Positions 38,993 through 49,500 of a stretch of DNA of 64,000 bases are shown here, in pieces. Position numbers and translations under genes: made by a program. Each line of letters begins with the position of its first letter. Position 1 is the first letter of the stretch. A model generated the notes under the pieces. That model did not search any database, was not told the origin of the DNA, and saw only the letters and a program-made list of their open reading frames with translations. Origin of the DNA: Bosea sp. (in: a-proteobacteria) (GTDB lineage: Bacteria; Pseudomonadota; Alphaproteobacteria; Rhizobiales; Beijerinckiaceae); the NCBI RefSeq assembly GCF_023953965.1, contig NZ_JAMLIX010000002.1, positions 1,054,001 through 1,118,000 on the forward strand, given 5' to 3'.

Positions 38993-39243
38993 GGCATCCA
39001 AACTACGCGGGCGACGCCCTCGCCCTTCGCGCTTCTAGAGCATTTCCAGTTCGCGTGGAAAGCCTTATCCGTCGCGACGATGCCGGCATTTCGAATGATT
39101 GTGCCCTTTCGAAATCGCACCGATGCGGGCGCCGCGATCGAGGCTTTGGCAAAAGGCCGGCGGATCGGCTATCCACGCGCCTGTGATACGGGCATGCGCG
39201 AATGCGGCCGCGCCGTTCAGGCTCTGCAAGGGAAACGACAAAG

Positions 39244-40620
39244 ATGACGGAAATGCAGCCGGCCCGGCCCTGTCTCGCGATCGTCCTGGCCGCCGGGGAA
39301 GGCACCCGCATGAAATCGCGGCGCCCGAAGGTGCTCCATCAGGTCGCCGGCCGCTCGCTCATCGGCCATGCGCTCGCATCGGTCTCGCAGGCCGGGGCGG
39401 ACGCCGTCGCCGTCGTGATCTCCTCGGAGCGCCCCGAGGTCGGCGAGGAGGCGCGGCGCCTCGTGCCGCATGCCGAAATCGCGGTCCAGCACGAGCGCCG
39501 GGGCACGGCGCACGCGGCGCTTGCGGCAAAGGCCGCGATCGCGGCGGGCCATGACGACGTCATCGTCGCCTTCGCCGATACCCCGCTGGTGCGCCCGGAA
39601 ACCTTCTCGGCGCTGCGCGCCGCATTGACCGGCGGCGCGGCCGTCGCCGTGCTCGGCTTCGAGGCGAGGGACCCGACCGGCTATGGCCGGCTCGTCGAGC
39701 AGGACGGACGCCTCGAGGCGATCGTCGAGCACAAGGACGCAACGCCCGGCCAGCGCGCCATCACGCTCTGCAATGCCGGGCTGATGGCGCTGTCCGGCCG
39801 GCATGCGCTGTCGATCCTGGAGGCGATCGGCGACGACAACGCCCAGCGCGAGTTCTACCTCACCGACGCGGTCGCGGTCGCCCGGGCGCGCGGCCTCGAG
39901 GCGGTCGTGCTGCGGGCGCCCGAAAGCGAGGTGCAGGGTGTCAACGACCGCGCGCAACTGGCTGCGGCGGAAGCGGAATTCCAGCGGCGCAAGCGCCTGG
40001 CCGTGATGCTCGGCGGCGCGACGCTGATCGCGCCGGAGACGGTGTTCTTCAGCTATGACACCGAGATCGGCGGCGATGTCGTGATCGAGCCGAACGTGGT
40101 CTTCGGGCCGGGCGTGCGCGTCGACGACGGCGCGGTGATCCACGCCTTCTCGCATCTGGAGGGGGCGACCGTCGGCGCTGGCGCCAGCGTCGGCCCCTAT
40201 GGCCGCCTGCGGCCGGGGGCGCGGCTCGCCGAGAAGGCCAAGGTCGGCAATTTCGTCGAGGTGAAGGCGGCCGATATCGGCCCCGGCGCCAAGGTCAACC
40301 ACCTGACCTATATCGGCGACGCCGCGATCGGGGCGGGCGCCAATATCGGCGCCGGCACGATCACCTGCAATTATGACGGCTTCGCCAAGTCGAGGACGAC
40401 GATCGGCGAGGGCGCCTTCATCGGCTCGAATTCCGCGCTGGTCGCGCCGGTGACGATAGGGGCGGGCGCCTATGTCGGATCCGGCTCGGTCGTCACCCGC
40501 GACGTCGCGCCCGATGCGCTCGCCGTCGGCCGTGCCCGGCAGATCGAGCGGCAGGGCTGGGCGAAGAGCTTCCGCGAAGCAGCAGCAGCCCGCAAGGCCG
40601 CCAAGAAGGCGGCCGAATAG
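39244..40620 (+). CDS. glmU: Bifunctional GlmU (GlcNAc-1-P uridyltransferase / GlcN-1-P acetyltransferase)
   Basis: Makes UDP-N-acetylglucosamine for cell-wall and lipopolysaccharide synthesis; 458 residues. The N-terminal nucleotidyltransferase has the LAAGEGTRMKSRRPKVLH loop. The C-terminal half is a left-handed beta helix of hexapeptide repeats, with the NHLTYIGDAAIGAGANIGAG and NYDGFAK motifs of the acetyltransferase site. The ATG at 39244 was chosen by family N-terminus. glmS follows 121 bases downstream. Confidence 0.96.
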   Translation: MTEMQPARPCLAIVLAAGEGTRMKSRRPKVLHQVAGRSLIGHALASVSQAGADAVAVVISSERPEVGEEARRLVPHAEIAVQHERRGTAHAALAAKAAIAAGHDDVIVAFADTPLVRPETFSALRAALTGGAAVAVLGFEARDPTGYGRLVEQDGRLEAIVEHKDATPGQRAITLCNAGLMALSGRHALSILEAIGDDNAQREFYLTDAVAVARARGLEAVVLRAPESEVQGVNDRAQLAAAEAEFQRRKRLAVMLGGATLIAPETVFFSYDTEIGGDVVIEPNVVFGPGVRVDDGAVIHAFSHLEGATVGAGASVGPYGRLRPGARLAEKAKVGNFVEVKAADIGPGAKVNHLTYIGDAAIGAGANIGAGTITCNYDGFAKSRTTIGEGAFIGSNSALVAPVTIGAGAYVGSGSVVTRDVAPDALAVGRARQIERQGWAKSFREAAAARKAAKKAAE

Positions 40621-40741
40621 CGCGCAATCGCGACGGTCGGGGCAAGCCGCCGTTCACAGTTCGTCACGTAGATTGATTGGGCCTGCGCAGCTTTCGCGGC
40701 TATGCGCTTGGCCGGCAGCAACGGCTTTGAAGGGTTTTCTC

Positions 40742-42568
40742 ATGTGCGGCATCGTCGGGATTCTGGGCAAGGAAGCAGTCGCGACGCAGGTCGTCGAGGC
40801 GCTGCGGCGGCTGGAATATCGCGGCTACGATTCCGCCGGCGTCGCGACGCTCGAGGGCGGCAAGCTCGCCCGTCGCCGCGCCGAGGGCAAGCTCAGGAAC
40901 CTCGAGATCCGCCTGTCGAACGAGCCGCTCGCCGGCATGATCGGCATCGGCCACACCCGCTGGGCGACCCATGGCAAGCCCAACGAGACCAACGCCCATC
41001 CGCACGCGACGCCGAAGCTCGCGGTCGTCCATAACGGCATCATCGAGAATTTCCGCGAGCTGCGCGCCGAACTCGAAGGCGATGGCTACATCTTCGAAAC
41101 CCAGACCGATACCGAGATCGTCGCCCATCTCGTCACCCGCGAGCTCGATCGCGGCAAGTCGCCGGTCGAGGCGGTGGCCTTAAGCCTGCCGCGCCTCAAC
41201 GGCGCCTTCGCGCTCGCCTTCCTGTTCCAGGGCGAGGAAGATTTGCTGATCGGCGCCCGCAAGGGCTCGCCGCTGGCGGTCGGCATCGGAGAGGGCGAGA
41301 TGTACCTCGGCTCGGACGCGCTGGCGCTCGCCCCCTTCACCAATCTCATCGCCTATCTGGAGGAGGGCGACTGGGTCGTGCTCCACCGCAAGGGCGCGAC
41401 CTTCTACGACAGGAGCAACGCGCCGGTGGAGCGCCGCGCCCAGCGCGTCGCCGCCGGCGCCTTCCTGGTCGAGAAGGGCAATCACCGCCACTTCATGGCC
41501 AAGGAGATCTACGAGCAGCCGGAGGTCGTCGGCCATACGCTGACGCAGTATCTCGACATGGCCGAGGGCACGGTGCGCCTGCCCTTCGGGAGCGAGATCG
41601 ACTGGAAGACGCTGTCGCGGCTCTCCGTCTCCGCCTGCGGCACCGCCTATTATGCCGGGCTGACGGCGAAATACTGGTTCGAGAAGCTCGCCCGCCTGCC
41701 GGTCGAGATCGATGTCGCCTCGGAGTTCCGCTACCGCGAGGCGCCGTTGCCGGACGACGGGCTCGCGCTCTTCGTCTCGCAATCGGGCGAGACCGCAGAC
41801 ACGCTGGCGAGCCTGCGCTATGCGAAGCGGGAGAAGCAGACCGTCCTCTCGGTCGTGAACGTGCCGACCTCCACCATCGCCCGCGAGAGCGACGCCGTCG
41901 CGCCGACGCTCGCCGGCCCCGAGATCGGCGTCGCCTCGACCAAGGCCTTCACCTGCCAGCTGACCGCGCTGGCGTGCCTGGCGCTCGCCGCCGGCCGCGG
42001 GCGCGGCACGCTGACGCCGCAGGAGGAGGCGGCCCATGTCGCCAGCCTGATCGCGCTGCCCGGCCTGATCGCCAGGGCGCTTACGCTCGAGCCGCAGATC
42101 GAGCAGCTCGCGCACAGGCTCTCACGGGCCAAGGACGTGCTCTATCTCGGGCGCGGCACGAGCTTCCCGCTCGCGCTGGAAGGCGCCTTGAAGCTAAAGG
42201 AAATCAGCTACATCCACGCAGAAGGTTATCCGGCGGGTGAACTGAAGCACGGCCCGATCGCGCTGATCGACGAGGACATGCCCGTCATCGTCGTCGCGCC
42301 CCATGACGCGCTGTTCGAGAAGACCGCCTCCAACATGCAGGAGGTCGCGGCGCGCGGCGGCCGCATCATCCTGATCACCGATGCGAAGGGTGCCGCCGCC
42401 GCCGGCATCGTGCCGGAGGCGACGATCGTGATGCCGGACATGGACCCGCTCTTCGCCCCGATCGTCTATGCGCTGCCGATCCAGATGATCGCCTACCAGA
42501 CGGCCGTCTTCATGGGCAAGGACGTCGACCAGCCGCGCAACCTGGCGAAATCCGTCACGGTGGAGTGA
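40742..42568 (+). CDS. glmS: Glutamine-fructose-6-phosphate aminotransferase
   Basis: Converts fructose 6-phosphate and glutamine to glucosamine 6-phosphate, feeding glmU; 608 residues. The catalytic Cys is residue 2 (MCGIVGILG), and the glutaminase domain has GIGHTRWATHG. Two SIS sugar-isomerase domains follow, with SQSGETADTL, VGVASTKAFTCQ-like and AEGYPAGELKHGPIALID motifs. The C-terminus PRNLAKSVTVE is typical. No riboswitch is expected or seen in the 121-base leader. Confidence 0.97.
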   Translation: MCGIVGILGKEAVATQVVEALRRLEYRGYDSAGVATLEGGKLARRRAEGKLRNLEIRLSNEPLAGMIGIGHTRWATHGKPNETNAHPHATPKLAVVHNGIIENFRELRAELEGDGYIFETQTDTEIVAHLVTRELDRGKSPVEAVALSLPRLNGAFALAFLFQGEEDLLIGARKGSPLAVGIGEGEMYLGSDALALAPFTNLIAYLEEGDWVVLHRKGATFYDRSNAPVERRAQRVAAGAFLVEKGNHRHFMAKEIYEQPEVVGHTLTQYLDMAEGTVRLPFGSEIDWKTLSRLSVSACGTAYYAGLTAKYWFEKLARLPVEIDVASEFRYREAPLPDDGLALFVSQSGETADTLASLRYAKREKQTVLSVVNVPTSTIARESDAVAPTLAGPEIGVASTKAFTCQLTALACLALAAGRGRGTLTPQEEAAHVASLIALPGLIARALTLEPQIEQLAHRLSRAKDVLYLGRGTSFPLALEGALKLKEISYIHAEGYPAGELKHGPIALIDEDMPVIVVAPHDALFEKTASNMQEVAARGGRIILITDAKGAAAAGIVPEATIVMPDMDPLFAPIVYALPIQMIAYQTAVFMGKDVDQPRNLAKSVTVE

Positions 42569-42583
42569 GGCGAACGGGGCGTG

Positions 42584-42967
42584 TCAGGCTTCCGGCCGGC
42601 TCGCCACGTAGAAGCCTGAGCCGATCAGGCAGGCCGCGGTGACGACGAGCGCCACCGGCGGCGCGCCCGTGCGCGTCAGCAGGACGAAGCTCAGCACCAT
42701 CGAGCCGCAGGCGACGTATTTGGCGCGCCGCGCGATGGCGCCGGTCTTGCGCCAGCGCAGCACATGCGGCCCGAGTTGCGGATGGCCGAGGAGCCAGGCC
42801 TCGAAGCGCGGCGAGGAGCGCGAGAAGCACCAGGCGGCGGCGATCAGGAAGATCGTGCCCGGCATCAGCGGCAGGATCACCCCGGCGATGCCGAGCGCGG
42901 TGAAGACCCAGCCCGCGGCGAACAGCAGCGGCCGCCAGGGGTGTCGCGGCTGGTCGTCCTCGCTCAC
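42584..42967 (-). CDS. DUF454 (YbaN-like) inner-membrane protein
   Basis: A protein of 127 residues with three or four hydrophobic segments and the DUF454 motifs LPLMPGTIFLIAAAWCFSRSSPRFEAWLL and GHPQLGPHVLRWR. The start is GTG at 42967 (VSEDDQPRH). The function is unknown. It converges with glmS across 15 bases and diverges from the DUF502 gene. Confidence 0.88.
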   Translation of the reverse strand: MSEDDQPRHPWRPLLFAAGWVFTALGIAGVILPLMPGTIFLIAAAWCFSRSSPRFEAWLLGHPQLGPHVLRWRKTGAIARRAKYVACGSMVLSFVLLTRTGAPPVALVVTAACLIGSGFYVASRPEA

Positions 42968-43095
42968 GGCCTCGTCCCTGCTTGCCCGAATTGCGGGGTG
43001 GCGGATACAGCCGCCTCGCTTATCGTGTCATATCGCGGCCCGCGGAGGCGGCCGCAAGCGGGCGCGAGGTCGCGCCGCTGCTTTGGGAGAAACGA

Positions 43096-43815
43096 TTGAC
43101 CGCCGGCCCGCACGATCCCCGCCTGATTCTCGCGACCGACATCCTGCGCCCGACCTGGGGCGCGCGGCTGCGCCGCTATTTCCTGACCGGGCTCGTCATC
43201 GCCGCCCCCCTCGCCATCACCGCCTCGGTGACGTGGTGGTTCATCAACTTCATCGACGGGCTGGTGAAGCCGCTGATCCCGAGCTCCTACCTGCCCGATG
43301 CCTATCTGCCTTATCCGGTGCCCGGCTTCGGCCTCGTCATCGCGCTCGTAGGACTGACGCTCCTCGGCTTCCTCACGGCCAATCTCGTCGGCCGCTCGCT
43401 GATCGGCGCGGGCGAGGCGATCCTCGATCGCATGCCGGTGGTGCGCAGCCTCTACAAGGGCGTGAAGCAGGTCTTCGAGACGATCTTCTCGCAATCGGGC
43501 ACCTCGTTCCGCAAGGTCGGCATGGTGCAGTTCCCGCAGCCGGGCATGTGGTCGATCGTCTTCATCGCGCAAGGAGCGGCGCCCGACATCGCCGGGCGCC
43601 TGCCGGATGGCGACGAGCAGGTCGGCGTCTTCCTGCCCTGCACGCCGAACCCGACCACGGGCTTCTTCTTCTATCTGCCGCGACGCGAGATCGTCGAGCT
43701 TGCGATCTCTGTCGAGGACGGCGCCAAGCTGATCATGTCGGCCGGGCTGATCCAGCCGGGCGAGCAGGGCGGAAAGCCGAAGCCGGAGTTGAAGCCGCCC
43801 GTCACCCCGCCCTGA
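43096..43815 (+). CDS. DUF502-family membrane protein
   Basis: A protein of 239 residues from the chosen TTG start. Two long hydrophobic stretches (YFLTGLVIAAPLAITASVTWWFIN, and GLVIALVGLTLLGFLTANLVG) and the conserved VRSLYKGVKQVFETIF and LPCTPNPTTGFFFYLPR motifs place it in DUF502. TTG at 43096 follows a GGGAGA ribosome-binding site; longer in-frame starts reach 42982 but lack support. Its last 14 bases overlap the recG 3' end on the other strand. Confidence 0.85.
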   Translation: MTAGPHDPRLILATDILRPTWGARLRRYFLTGLVIAAPLAITASVTWWFINFIDGLVKPLIPSSYLPDAYLPYPVPGFGLVIALVGLTLLGFLTANLVGRSLIGAGEAILDRMPVVRSLYKGVKQVFETIFSQSGTSFRKVGMVQFPQPGMWSIVFIAQGAAPDIAGRLPDGDEQVGVFLPCTPNPTTGFFFYLPRREIVELAISVEDGAKLIMSAGLIQPGEQGGKPKPELKPPVTPP

Positions 43816-45970
43816 GCAACCGGATCGCCACGTCCCGCTCGAACAGGTAGAGCAGCACCCGGATCGCCTCGCCGCGCGGCGTCTCCAGATGCGGGTCGCG
43901 CTCGATCAGCAGGCGGGCATCGTCGCGCGCCGCCGCCAGGAGGTCGCCGTCTGTCTCCGGCCGGGCGATGCGCCAGTCCGGCGAGCCCGACTGCCGGGTG
44001 CCGAGCACCTCGCCTTCGCCGCGCAGGCGCAGATCCTCCTCGGCGATGCGAAAACCGTCCTCGGTTTCGCGCATGATCGTCAGCCGCGCCTTGGCGATCG
44101 GGCCGAGCGGCCCTTTGTAGAGCAGGAGACAGGTCGAGGCGGCGGAACCCCGCCCGATCCGCCCGCGCAGCTGATGAAGCTGGGCAAGCCCGAAACGCTC
44201 GGCATGCTCGATCACCATGACGCTGGCATTGGGCACGTCGACGCCGACCTCGATCACCGTGGTCGAGACCAGGATGCGCGTCTGCCCCGCGACGAAGGCG
44301 GCCATGGCGGCGTCCTTCTCGCGGCCGGGCATCTGGCCGTGCAGCAGCCCGACCCTGGCGCCGAAGACCGCGCTCAGCGCCTCGAAACGCTCCTGCGCCG
44401 CCGCCAGGTCGAGCGTGTCGGATTCCTGCACCAGCGGGCAGACCCAATAGACCTGCTGGCCGCTCTCGACCGCCCGGCCGATGGCGCCGACGACCTCGTC
44501 GTAACGCTCGGAGGAGATGGCGCGGGTGACGATCGGCTTCCGCCCAGCCGGCTTCTCGGAGAGGATCGAGATGTCCATGTCGCCGAACCAGGTCAGCGAG
44601 AGCGTGCGCGGGATCGGCGTCGCGGTCATCACCAGGATGTCGACGGCCTCGCCCTTGGCGCCGAGCAGCAGGCGCTGATGCACGCCGAAACGGTGCTGCT
44701 CGTCGACGACGGCGAGCGCCAGATCGTGGAAGGCGACGCCTTCCTGGAACAGCGCATGGGTGCCGACGGCGATGTCGATCGATCCCTCGGCCAGCCCTTC
44801 GAGCACCTGCCGGCGGCCGGCGCCCTTCTCGCGCCCGGTCAGAAGCGCGAGCTTCAGCCCCGCCTTTTCCGCCAATGGCGCCAGCCGTTCGGCATGCTGG
44901 CGGGCGAGGATCTCGGTCGGCGCCATCAGCACCGATTGCCGTCCGGCCTCAGCGGCAGCCGCCATCGCCATCAGCGCCACCACGGTCTTGCCCGAGCCGA
45001 CATCGCCTTGCAGCAGCCTGAGCATCCGCTCGGGCCTTGCCATGTCGCCATGGATGTCGGCGATCGCCTTGCGCTGGCCCTCGGTCAGCTCGAAGGGCAG
45101 GGCGGACTGGATGCGGAAGCGCAGGCCCCCGTCGCCGCTGGTGGCGCGCCCGGCGAGCTTCTTCTGCTGGCGGCGTACCAGCGCGAGCGCGATCTGGCTC
45201 GCCAGCAGCTCGTCATAGCCGACGCGCCGGCGCGCGACGGTGTCTCCCTCGGCCGCCTTGCGGTCGGCGGGGTGGTGCAGGGCCGCGATCGCCGCGCGGA
45301 AAGCGGGGAAATCGCTTTTGACGAGGAAGGCGAGGTCCTGCCATTCCGGCATCTCGGGGCAGCGCTCGGCCGCCGCCTGCGCGGTCCGCATCATCACGCG
45401 CGCGCCGATGCCCTCGGTCAGCGGATAGACCGGCTCGAAGGCGGGCAGGGTATCGGCCTGCGCGGGATCGAGGATGCGCTCGGGGTGCACCATCTGGCGC
45501 ATGCCTTCCCAGAGCTCGAGCTTGCCGGAGATGATCCGGAACGCGCCGACCGGCAGGCTCTGCGCCAGATGGCGGGAATCGGCGTGGAAGAAGACGAGGG
45601 TGACGTCCCCGGTCTCGTCCTCGACGATGACGCGGTAGGGCGCCCTCTTGCCGGCAGGGGCTGGGCGGTGCTCCGCGACGCGCGCCGCGAAGGTCGCGAC
45701 ATCGCCGACCGGCGCCTCGGCGATCGAGGGGCTCGGCCGGCGGTCGACGGCGCCGCTCGGCAGATGGAACATCAGGTCGATGACGCGCGCCCCTTGCGTC
45801 TCGCTGCCGAGGAAGCGGTCCAGAACCTTGCCGAGCTTCGGCCCGACGCCGGGAAGCGTCGTGGCGGAAGCGAACAGCGGATCGAGGATCGAGGGGCGCA
45901 AGACGTCTCGGCGGTTTGTCGGAGCTACGAAGATCACGGTGGCTTCACCGCTGACTTCGCCGGGCTGCAT
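43802..45970 (-). CDS. recG: ATP-dependent DNA helicase RecG
   Basis: Remodels stalled replication forks and Holliday junctions. It has an OB-fold wedge domain in the N-terminal half, helicase motif I LLQGDVGSGKTVVALMA, motif II as AVVDEQHRFGVHQR, and motif VI LHQLRGRIGRG. From the ATG at 45970 the protein is 722 residues; a TTG at 45901 (then RPSILDPLF) would give 699 residues, closer to the family norm, so the start is uncertain. It is divergent from sdhE. Confidence 0.94.
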   Translation of the reverse strand: MQPGEVSGEATVIFVAPTNRRDVLRPSILDPLFASATTLPGVGPKLGKVLDRFLGSETQGARVIDLMFHLPSGAVDRRPSPSIAEAPVGDVATFAARVAEHRPAPAGKRAPYRVIVEDETGDVTLVFFHADSRHLAQSLPVGAFRIISGKLELWEGMRQMVHPERILDPAQADTLPAFEPVYPLTEGIGARVMMRTAQAAAERCPEMPEWQDLAFLVKSDFPAFRAAIAALHHPADRKAAEGDTVARRRVGYDELLASQIALALVRRQQKKLAGRATSGDGGLRFRIQSALPFELTEGQRKAIADIHGDMARPERMLRLLQGDVGSGKTVVALMAMAAAAEAGRQSVLMAPTEILARQHAERLAPLAEKAGLKLALLTGREKGAGRRQVLEGLAEGSIDIAVGTHALFQEGVAFHDLALAVVDEQHRFGVHQRLLLGAKGEAVDILVMTATPIPRTLSLTWFGDMDISILSEKPAGRKPIVTRAISSERYDEVVGAIGRAVESGQQVYWVCPLVQESDTLDLAAAQERFEALSAVFGARVGLLHGQMPGREKDAAMAAFVAGQTRILVSTTVIEVGVDVPNASVMVIEHAERFGLAQLHQLRGRIGRGSAASTCLLLYKGPLGPIAKARLTIMRETEDGFRIAEEDLRLRGEGEVLGTRQSGSPDWRIARPETDGDLLAAARDDARLLIERDPHLETPRGEAIRVLLYLFERDVAIRLLRAG

Positions 45971-46068
45971 CGCTATATAACCCGGCAAGGCAGGCTTCGC
46001 GACGGGGCCGGCCCCGTCGCCATTGCGGGTTTCCCCGGTTTTTCTTGCCCCAGCTTTTCGAGGTTCCC

Positions 46069-46365
46069 ATGTCCGGCTCGACCCGCTCCAGCGCCGATCT
46101 CGATCCGCGCCGCCGCAAGGTTCTGTTCCGCGCCTGGCATCGCGGCATGCGCGAGATGGACCTGATCATGGGCCGCTTCGCCGACGACGCCATCGGCGGC
46201 TTCAGCGAAGCCGAGCTCGACGAGTTCGAGCGGCTGATCGAGGTGCCCGACCGCGACCTGCTCGGCTGGATCACCGGCGAGATCACGGTGCCGGAGAATT
46301 ACGATTCGGAACTGTTCCGGCGGCTGAAGGCTTTCCACCGGCACGACAAGCCGATCCATGTGTAG
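46069..46365 (+). CDS. sdhE: Succinate dehydrogenase assembly factor SdhE
   Basis: A small protein of 98 residues that promotes FAD attachment to flavoproteins such as SdhA. The family RGxxE motif appears as WHRGMREMD, and DRDLLGWITGE is also conserved. It is divergent from recG and upstream of mfd, a standard order in Rhizobiales. The ATG at 46069 was chosen because upstream in-frame residues lack family likeness. Confidence 0.92.
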   Translation: MSGSTRSSADLDPRRRKVLFRAWHRGMREMDLIMGRFADDAIGGFSEAELDEFERLIEVPDRDLLGWITGEITVPENYDSELFRRLKAFHRHDKPIHV

Positions 46366-46385
46366 CGGTTCGCCTGGTCCCTTCA

Positions 46386-46518
46386 TCGTCATTCCGGGGC
46401 TTCGCACAACGAAGAACCCGGAACCCACGACCGGGTGAGCGGCCGCCAGCCGGACATAACATGTTTCACCCAGTCGTGGGTTCCGGGTTCGCGCCTGCGG
46501 CGCGCCCCGGAATGACGA
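46386..46518. repeat. 133-base nested cruciform repeat between sdhE and mfd
   Basis: Outer arms of 15 bases (TCGTCATTCCGGGGC and complement) and inner arms of 18 bases (GAACCCGGAACCCACGAC and complement) are perfect, with a further GGGTGA/TCACCC pair inside. The outer arm also occurs in the 27545-27588 repeat. It is an intergenic mobile-type repeat of the kind dispersed in Rhizobiales genomes and ends about 27 bases before the mfd start. Confidence 0.8.
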
Positions 46519-46544
46519 GAGATAGTCAGAACTGAAACGCCCCG

Positions 46545-49500
46545 ATGAGCATCCCACCCCCCTCCCAGATCGCCAAGCCCCAGCTCGACCGCCTGCTCGA
46601 TGCGCTGAAGCGCGGCGACAAGCCGACGCTCGCCGGCGTGCCGGACGGCTTCGACGCCGTCATCCTCGCGGATCTCACCCGCGCCCGCGCCAAGAAGGCG
46701 GAAGGTCCGGCGCTGCTCGTCTTCATCGCCCGCGACGGCCAGCGCCTGCAGGTGCTGGAGAATGCGCTGCAATTCGTCGCGCCCGATCTCGAGGTGATGA
46801 GCTTCCCGGCCTGGGACTGCCAGCCTTATGACCGTGTCTCTCCCGCGCCTGCCATTGTGGCGCACCGGATGACGACGCTGTCGCGCCTCGCCAGGACGAA
46901 ATCAGGCGAGCGGCCGCGCCTCTTGCTCACCACCGTCAACGCCGCGCTCCAGCGCGTGCCGGCTTTCGGCAAGGTGGCCTCGGAGAGCTTCTCGGCCGCG
47001 CCCGGCAACATGGTCGACACCGAGGAGCTGGCGCGCTGGCTCGACATCAACGGCTATCTGCGCTCGTCGACCGTGCGCGAGACCGGCGAATTCGCTGTGC
47101 GCGGCGGCATCGTCGACCTCTACCCGCCGGGCATGCCGGCGCCGATCCGGCTCGACTTCTTCGGCGACACGCTGGAATCGATCCGTACCTTCGATCCGGA
47201 GACGCAGCGCACCACCGGGCAGTTGCGCGGGCTCGACCTCGTGCCGATGTCCGAGGCGCAGATGACGAGCGAGAGCATCCGCCGCTTCCGCCAGTCCTAT
47301 ATCGCGACCTTCGGCACGCCCGGCCGCGACGACACGCTCTACGAAGCCGTCAGCGAGGGCCGCCGCCCGGCCGGGCTCGAACACTGGCTGCCGCTGCTGG
47401 CGGACAGGCTCGACACGCTCTTCACCTATCTGCCGGACGTGCCGCTGGTACTGGACCATCACGCGGAGGACGCCACGGCTGAGCGCATCAGCCTGATCAA
47501 GGACTATTACGACGCCCGCAAGGCGGCGCTCGACCAGCCGGGCGGGGCAGGGGGCGTCCCTTACAAGCCGCTGCCGCCGGACGCGCTCTATCTCTCGCCC
47601 GCCGACTGGCGCGGCATCGTCGACAATGCGGGTGTCGCGAGCCTGACCCCGTTCCAGCTTCCCGACAGCGAGGGCAAGCTGATCCTCGATCTCGGCGGCA
47701 AGCAGGGCCGCAGCTTCGCGGCCGAGCGCACGGCCGATGCCGGCGGCGTCTTCGATGCGGCCGTCGCCCATGTGAAGGCTCTGGAAGGCGAGGGCAAGCG
47801 CGTCATCCTCGCCGCCTGGTCGGAGGGCTCGCGCGAGCGCCTCGCGCATGTGCTGGCCGATCACGGCCTCAAGAGCGTGCAGATGACCGGCTCGCTGCGC
47901 GCCGCTTTCGACCTCAAGCCCGGCACGGTCGCGCTCGCGGTCTGGGGCTTCGAGACCGGCTTCGAGGCCGGACGCCTCGCCGTCATCGGCGAGCAGGACA
48001 TCCTCGGCGACCGGCTCGTCCGCCCGCGCCGCAAGACGCGCCGGCCGCAGGATTTCATCGCGGAATTGTCGTCGCTCGCGCCCGGCGACATCGTCGTTCA
48101 TGTCGACCACGGCATCGGCCGCTTCGTCGGCCTGCAATCGATCACGGCGGCAGGCGCGCCGCATGACTGCCTCGAAATCCATTATGCCGGCGATTCCAAG
48201 CTGTTCCTGCCGGTGGAGAACATCGAGCTTCTGTCGCGCTACGGCTCGGAGGACACCGAAGTCCAGCTCGACCGACTCGGCGGGGGCGGCTGGCAGGCGC
48301 GTAAAGCGCGGCTCAAGCAGCGCATCCGCGAGATGGCCGGCAAGCTCATCCAGATCGCGGCCGCGCGCGCGCTCAGGGATGCGCCGCGCCTCGTCCCGCC
48401 GGAAGGCGTCTATGACGAGTTCTGTGCCCGCTTCCCCTATGAGGAGACCGAGGATCAGCAGAACACCATCGATGCCGTGCTCGACGATCTCGCCGCCGGG
48501 CGCCCGATGGACCGGCTCGTCTGCGGCGATGTCGGCTTCGGCAAGACGGAGGTCGCGCTGCGCGCCGCGTTCACCGCCGCGCTCAACGGCAAGCAGGTCG
48601 CGGTCGTGGTGCCGACGACGCTGCTCGCCCGCCAGCACTACCGCAATTTCGCCGAGCGCTTCGCCGGCCTGCCGGTCAAGGTGGGGCAGGCGTCGCGCTT
48701 CGTAGGCAGCGCCGATCTCAAGGCGGTGAAGCAGGGCGCCCGCGACGGCACGATGGACATCGTCGTCGGCACCCATGCCCTGCTCGGCAAGGGCGTCGAC
48801 TTCAAGGACCTGGGCCTCGTCATCGTCGACGAGGAGCAGCATTTCGGCGTCGCCCACAAGGAGAAGCTGAAGGAGCTGCGCGCCGAGGTGCACATGTTGA
48901 CGCTGTCGGCGACGCCGATCCCGCGCACGCTCCAGCTCGCCATGACCGGCGTGCGCGAGCTCTCGATCATCGCGACGCCGCCGGTCGATCGCCTCGCGGT
49001 GCGCACCTTCGTCACGCCCTTCGACCCGCTGATCGTGCGCGAGGCGCTGCTGCGCGAGCGATACCGGGGAGGGCGGTCGTTCTACGTCGTGCCGCGCATC
49101 GAGGACATCGCGGATGTGAAGGACTTCCTCGACAAGCAGGTGCCGGAATGCAAGGTCGGCGTCGCCCACGGCCAGATGGCGGCGGGCTCCCTGGAAGACG
49201 TGATGAGCGCCTTCTATGACGGCCAGTACGACATTCTGCTTTCGACCACGATCGTCGAATCCGGCCTCGACATCCCGACCGCGAACACGCTGATCGTCCA
49301 CCGCGCCGACATGTTCGGCCTGGCCCAGCTCTATCAGCTCCGGGGCCGTGTCGGCCGCTCGAAGACGCGCGCCTATGCGCTCTTCACCGTGCCGGCCAAC
49401 CGCAAGCTGACCGAGCAGGCCGACAAGCGGCTGAAGGTGCTGCAATCGCTCGACACGCTCGGCGCCGGCTTCCAGCTCGCCAGCCACGATCTCGATATCA

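Noticed and set aside
39038..39065. A degenerate copy of a Rhizobiales repeat upstream of glmU
   Set aside because: Only a partial, imperfect match (AGAGCATTTCCAG...GTGGAAA) is present and no paired arm is convincing.
40621..40741. A glmS riboswitch/ribozyme in the leader
   Set aside because: The leader is short, has no catalytic-core pattern, and the ribozyme is known from Gram-positive bacteria.
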